Below the pieces are notes generated by a model that searched no databases, had not been told where the DNA came from, and saw only the letters and a program-made list of their open reading frames with translations. 64,000 bases of DNA from NCBI GenBank assembly GCA_958510875.1, contig OY294068.1, positions 21,060,297 to 21,124,296 on the forward strand. The letters run 5' to 3'. A program made the position numbers and the translations under genes. Source of the DNA: Endomychus coccineus (taxonomy: Eukaryota > Arthropoda > Insecta > Coleoptera > Endomychidae). Positions 59,080-64,000 of this stretch are shown here, piece after piece (the first letter of the stretch is position 1; each line of letters opens with the position of its first letter).

Positions 59080-60260
59080 GTTTGTAGTTTCAGAATTCAA
59101 CCATGTTATGTAGATTCTTGACGAATGAAAGAAATTGAAATTATCTTCATACATAGCTACGTGTTGGAATCCATTTCACTTTCTATCAAAATTCGATAAC
59201 AGCTTTTTAAATATCCGATCGTATTTTACCTCGTACCATTCTGCTGTACGTACTCGAATTTGCCCCAGGCCCCCAGTTGCTTATAAAATATCAAAATCAA
59301 CGTGATGAATATCTATTACCAAGTTCATAGTGAAATCCTATGGAAATAAATTCCAAAATGCGAGAAATAATACGAAGCATCCCTTTGATTCAGTGCAGCG
59401 TTTGATGACTTCGATCTTTACTGCCTGTACTTTCTAGTATGCTATGAATTACATCTTATAAAACCGTCAAAAACAACTACGTACTACATTTGACAATGAA
59501 AAGAAAATATGTATAGTATGAAAGAAGAACAAATAATGATTTAAATATCATATCAAATTTCTAATTAACTGTTGGCATTTGAAATATTATTTTATTAGCC
59601 ATCAAATAGCTGAATAAGTAAACTACCAGACTTCTATGTAAATGCTCACGCAATAAACTCGTTCAGTCCCACATTGACACTCTGACATTAAATCAATTTT
59701 TATTTGTTATCCTGCTAGCACACACCTACAATAATATTGCTTATACCTAACACTATTGAATCTAATTTAAACGCTTCACCTCAGCTATGATATTATCATG
59801 TTCTTGTTGTTATGATATACTCGTTTGGCAGTTTCCGTAAACCTATTGCTTGACTCTGTTTCAGGTTCTTAGATGTTTCGGAATGTTTTAATTGATTCAA
59901 CAAAGAGCTTCCTTGAGAATCTTCTTTTAATAACATAAATAGCAGAGGTTGAGCTAATGTTTTTTGAGGAAAATATTCGATAGTTATGTTTATGATAGAC
60001 TTAATTACCCTAAATTTTACATCCCAAACTTCATATATTTCTGACACCTTTTTACAGAGTAAACTCGTATACTTCAACAGTCTTGTGGATAATGTTTATT
60101 ATTTCTTACTTATTAATGTTAAGTTTACAGAAATTGAGTTTTCCTCCAGAAATCGAGATATTACTAATTGTTTTTTAGTTAAAAATGAAATATGGGACCT
60201 CCGGAATCGAATGAACCTAACGCGTTCTCTTGGTAGGTGGTGGAACATTGTTATCTACTT
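59080..60260. other. AT-rich intergenic sequence
   Basis: The minus ORF at 59796-60077 (93 codons, QPLLFMLLKEDSQGSSLLNQ) has no recognisable family and no convincing splice context; I do not call it a gene. Confidence 0.4.
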
Positions 60261-60264
60261 TTTT

Positions 60265-61340
60265 TCAGGTTCCTAAATCTTGTACCCTAAGGGGTCTTAT
60301 TGAACCCAGCATGACTGCCTTCTGCATCCGATCTATCAAGATCTGCGCCGAGTTTTTACAGGCCAGAATGATCTTCAAGTTCGAACGCAGCGAAGACCGA
60401 ATGCCGCTCAAAACACCGATGATCAGAACCACTAACACGGCCTGGGTATAGCGTGCGAAGCTCGAACAGGAGATCTTGATACTTTGTCCGTTTTTCCTCA
60501 TCTTTCAAGTTTATGTGCTGGAGCACAATATGACATACATATTCTCTAATATTTTATCGAGGAAGACAATGACAGGCCTATTTGCTTGTATGGACCTGAC
60601 GCTCGGAAACGGGCAATTCCAGTAGATCTGGCATTTTTTGTTTCCAAAAACGGACTCAATATCTCTTGGCATGTAAGGTAGTGCCGGCTCTTGGTCTGTG
60701 TCTTAGATGATAATACAGCACCCATAGGGCCGCGCTATGGCGATGGGTGTACTCCGAAGCCGTTTCTGCCGGACAAGCTGACACCAGGTGGAAAAGCGTC
60801 TCAGGCCCCTTTCGACAGACCCTGCTGCTGACATTAGGAACCTGCACACTCATCACGTTACGCTAATAGACCAAGGTGTTTATTACGTCATCTTTGCAAG
60901 CTGCGGTAAATCCTTCAGTCTCGGATGTAAGCCCGGCTGACTGTAGGTAGCGGAAGATCAGCCTGGTTGAGAAGCCGAGCGTTTCGTGGGTCGGTAGAAA
61001 ACATCGTGTATGCCTGAGCATAAGATCTTGCTTGGCGGCATTTATCTGGGCTTCGAGACGAGAAGGTTGGAACTCGAGGTTGCCCTCTGGTTGGTCTTCT
61101 CGACCGAAGTGAAATTCGAGACCAAGCTCTTCCGCAGCTTATTGTGCTGCCTTAACGATAAATGTCCCCATTCCGGTCAATCCGTGACTTTTGAAAAGGC
61201 ACAGGAGGGGGTCCGAACTCCTAAGATCTTCACAAGATATACTCAGAACCACACTTCGATGCAGACCCTCCAGAATAAGGAGTCCCCTACTTTCCCGGTG
61301 ACGTGGAGGATAAATGCGGTTAACGGACGACATATAATGC
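60265..61340 (-). pseudogene. LINE ORF2 C-terminal region (GC-rich, R2/CRE-like layout)
   Basis: On the minus strand: EELGLEFHFGREDQPEGNLE with SRLEAQINAAKQDLMLRHTR (about 61130-61000), a knuckle VPNVSSRVCRKGPETLFHLV then SACPAE and HRHSAALWVLYYHLRHR (60850-60690), and at 60501-60265 VVLIIGVLSGIRSSLRSNLK with RMQKAVMLGSIRPLRVQDLG. These are the segments after RT in LINEs that end in a Cys-X2..-His knuckle and a restriction-like endonuclease-linked tail. Frameshifts separate them. GC content is clearly above the neighbourhood, suggesting a younger insertion. Confidence 0.65.
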
Positions 61341-61429
61341 AAAAATGTGATGAGTATGCATCATCTTCCAGGTGTCTTTGTCTAGACTGCAGCTCAACGA
61401 CCGTACATTCCTCAGATTCAAATTAAAAA

Positions 61430-64000
61430 AAAACAGAATGTTGGCCATTCGGTTTTGTTTGTTTGGATCTGCTGTTAGTATCATCGTCTTGGTGAATCCA
61501 GAAGTAGGAAGAACGGCCAAGACTCGTTATTTCTATACATTTCATAAATATCAGATGTTATCTCTGAATTTATGTGGGTTTTGGAAGAGATGAGCTACAA
61601 ATAGACTGATTTGGTATTGCGACTGAATCGATAGATTAAGTCTGTTGAGATATAGTATTTCTGTTGGTATATTGGGTAACAATAATACAATTTCTATATA
61701 CAAAAAATTTATTCTTAATATCACATATTTAAAAATATATATCATGATATGTATCACTTCTGCTATAGTTGGTTCTTACTGAACACAACTTGTTGCAAAA
61801 TTCATCTTCATATCGCTACAAATTGAAAATCTCTTTTATGACAACATTAATTGATAATATGAACGTTTACAGTAATTTTCTAAAATTAAACAAGTAACAA
61901 TCATCATACTATGTACGTCACATATTACATTTATGGATTATCTGTAATTATATTCGTCATTCAACAAAAGTGGTTTTGAAACAAAGACTTGATATAATGA
62001 ATCAATTACAATCTATGCTTATAAGGTAGATAAATCGTAATTTATTTTTTTATATTCGAGTCTAACTTTTCTCGAATTTAACGTTGACCTCCCGAATTCA
62101 AGGTGAATTGAATCAGTTCTTCGATATTGTTATTGATGCTACATATCTAATTAAGTAAGAACTAGTGAAGTTCAAAGTTGAAATCTAATAATTATAACAT
62201 TATATTTGATAATTTGAAATCCTTGAATTATCTTGATGGTACAGAAACCATTTGATTCGTTGCTGACTGCCTAATAAATGTTTGTATACCCATCAACTAT
62301 ATGCAAGTTAACTAATATTTCTAGTATGTAGTCCAACTCATCTCATTGAATAACAACAATAATTGACTTACTATGTCAGAAATTTGACGAATTGGAGAGA
62401 GTACACAATGAGAAATTCATAAATTATACAAATGGTGACCACTGACTTTTCTAAAATATGACCATCAACCAATCGATGGAAATCTATACCAGACTGATCC
62501 TACGTTTATGAAAGAGAGCACTAATAGTTCAGACAAATTTGACTTTGTTTGGAAAATCCACTAGAAATTTCCTTTGCATCACTTTTGAGAGACACGGGAA
62601 TTCGGAAATTCGTATTTTCCAGGAAAACTGTGAAGATAAAAGTTGTATATGAACAAAAAATTTAGTTAAACGTTTGTTTGCAAACATACACAGTTTCCTT
62701 TTGGTGAACTATTGTTTTTTCAGCAATAATCATTATTTCAAAAAATACTTAAGGTATTATTTCAATTTACAAGATATTTCGAAATTTTTTATCACTTTTA
62801 ATGTTTAAATCATTGCAATTTCAGGTGCAGTAGGTCATGTAAAATGTACGGGGCCGTTCCTCGAATCTTTCTCAATGATTAAATGCTTAGAAAAATGGCT
62901 ACAAGCTGCAAAATGGAATGGAACAATGGATTGAAACAAAAACCATGTCTACTGTAAACAATTCATCGATTTGACTCCGTAGAAGGATTAAATATGTGAA
63001 TTTTTTGACGGAGGACTTGGAAATGATTTCAACATTTGGGACGCCGTTTTATTTATTAACTAATTAATTGTAAAATAATGGTCAGGCAAGGCATACTCAA
63101 ATTCACAGGGAAGTTCAAGACAGTTAAAAACAAAAATTTCGCACAAGGGAACTTTGCAAAATTTTTTCGAACCAAAATTAATAGAGTCGGTTTTTTATTC
63201 ATAGTTGATTCATATTTAAACAAATTGAGTGCGGCAATTATTAAAAATCGATTCTAATAGGATATTTCATCATAAACAACTCCTATTCACTTTTTACTTT
63301 AATATATATCAGAAAAACATGAATTTCTGGATTAGCACATCTCTAAAAATTGGCGCGAAAGGAATTTCGAGCTTACTTCTGATTCACCACTTTCCAATGG
63401 TCCAAGGAATGTTAGAAAAAATGAGAAAACTAAACGATTTATCTTATGAAATCAGGTGTTTTGGACTTAAGAGGAATATATTTCATCTTCATTCAAGTTA
63501 TTCTTACATAGTTTGGAAATTGGAAGATTTTGAAGTGGGTCATGCAATTCTGTATCCCAGATAAATTGGTTTAATCAACTGCTATATTATAATGATATAA
63601 TATCCAGAGAAATTAGACAATTGAACGATATAAGCCAATTCATAAAAAGGAACAGTTCGTAATCTTATTTTTGAAATCTCCAAAAGTACTGAACAACCTG
63701 GGAAAAAGTTGCAGCTTGTTCTCCCTAATTCACAGAAATCAGAGTTTAAATACAGAGTTGATATAAGAAACATTGCTTATTGAGAACAAAAAAAATTATC
63801 CCAACGGAGTAATACAAACCCATTAGTGAATTTTCACTTCGATTATTATTTGAGCTGCGCTTCTAAATAACTAAAATTATTATTTTTATGCATACATAGT
63901 TTTAAAATAGAGATAGATTGGTTCGATTCAACTAATACAAACATTTATTGGGCACCAGTTTCTCTGAAATATCATTCACAGGTGCTCAATTTATTATATT
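61430..64000. other. AT-rich sequence, no gene recognised
   Basis: Several short frames on both strands, the longest at 63229-63564 (plus, 111 codons), lack recognisable motifs, splice context or compositional signs of coding. Confidence 0.45.

Noticed and set aside
59796..60077. 93-codon minus-strand ORF
   Set aside because: No family resemblance and no neighbouring exon; too little to call a gene.
61010..61426. 138-codon plus-strand ORF
   Set aside because: It lies antisense to recognisable LINE coding sequence and is explained as a shadow of it and of its GC content.
63229..63564. 111-codon plus-strand ORF
   Set aside because: No recognisable motif, no splice context, composition like the surrounding AT-rich DNA.

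Overview
The window is AT-rich eukaryotic nuclear DNA from an insect. The evidence is two chemosensory protein (CSP/OS-D) genes, each with the family's single phase-1 intron one base past a lysine codon, plus a ninjurin gene and a typical arthropod repeat load (mariner/DD37D elements, hAT, foldback, Helitron/helentron, Penelope-like and LINE relics, MITEs). The order is not certain; a beetle is only a weak guess. There are no prokaryotic genes, rRNAs or CRISPR arrays.

Layout. 1-7.1 kb: a DD37D transposon with ~500-bp inverted repeats, then an apparently identical 3,035-bp tandem duplication that starts inside it. 7.1-13 kb: gene-poor. 13.0-24.7 kb, minus strand: a ninjurin gene with one acidic first exon (24369-24665), one core exon (21541-21714) and FIVE tandem alternative terminal exons (20477-20683, 17585-17791, 14705-14905, 13491-13670, 13014-13205). 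Each has a phase-0 acceptor, completes transmembrane helix 1, supplies helix 2 and ends in its own stop. This array is the most interesting thing in the window. MITEs, LINE debris and a tandem repeat carrying decayed hammerhead-ribozyme motifs lie in its introns. 24.8-31.7 kb: LINE, tRNA-like repeat, a ~1.1-kb near-palindromic foldback, an unassigned exon-like ORF at 30 kb, and a Penelope-like fragment with two more hammerhead motifs. 33.3-37.4 kb, plus strand: a short divergent CSP gene with a hAT element in its intron. 38.2-39.5 kb: a nearly intact mariner-type transposon, with its unoccupied site visible at 41.28 kb in a tandem Penelope-like duplicate. 44.8-50.4 kb, minus strand: a canonical CSP gene whose 5.2-kb intron is full of repeats. 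50.8-61.4 kb: LINE, a helentron with helicase and endonuclease remnants, a mariner relic split by a foldback-like element made of ten 154-bp tandem units plus inverted units, and another LINE. 61.4-64 kb: nothing recognised.

The host genes do not form an operon. The two CSPs are small secreted ligand-binding proteins on opposite strands. Ninjurin is a small two-pass plasma-membrane protein of the family involved in adhesion and membrane rupture. Alternative last-exon use would give five membrane hairpins on one shared amphipathic N-terminal half. Almost everything else is mobile DNA, often nested, and the nesting gives relative ages.
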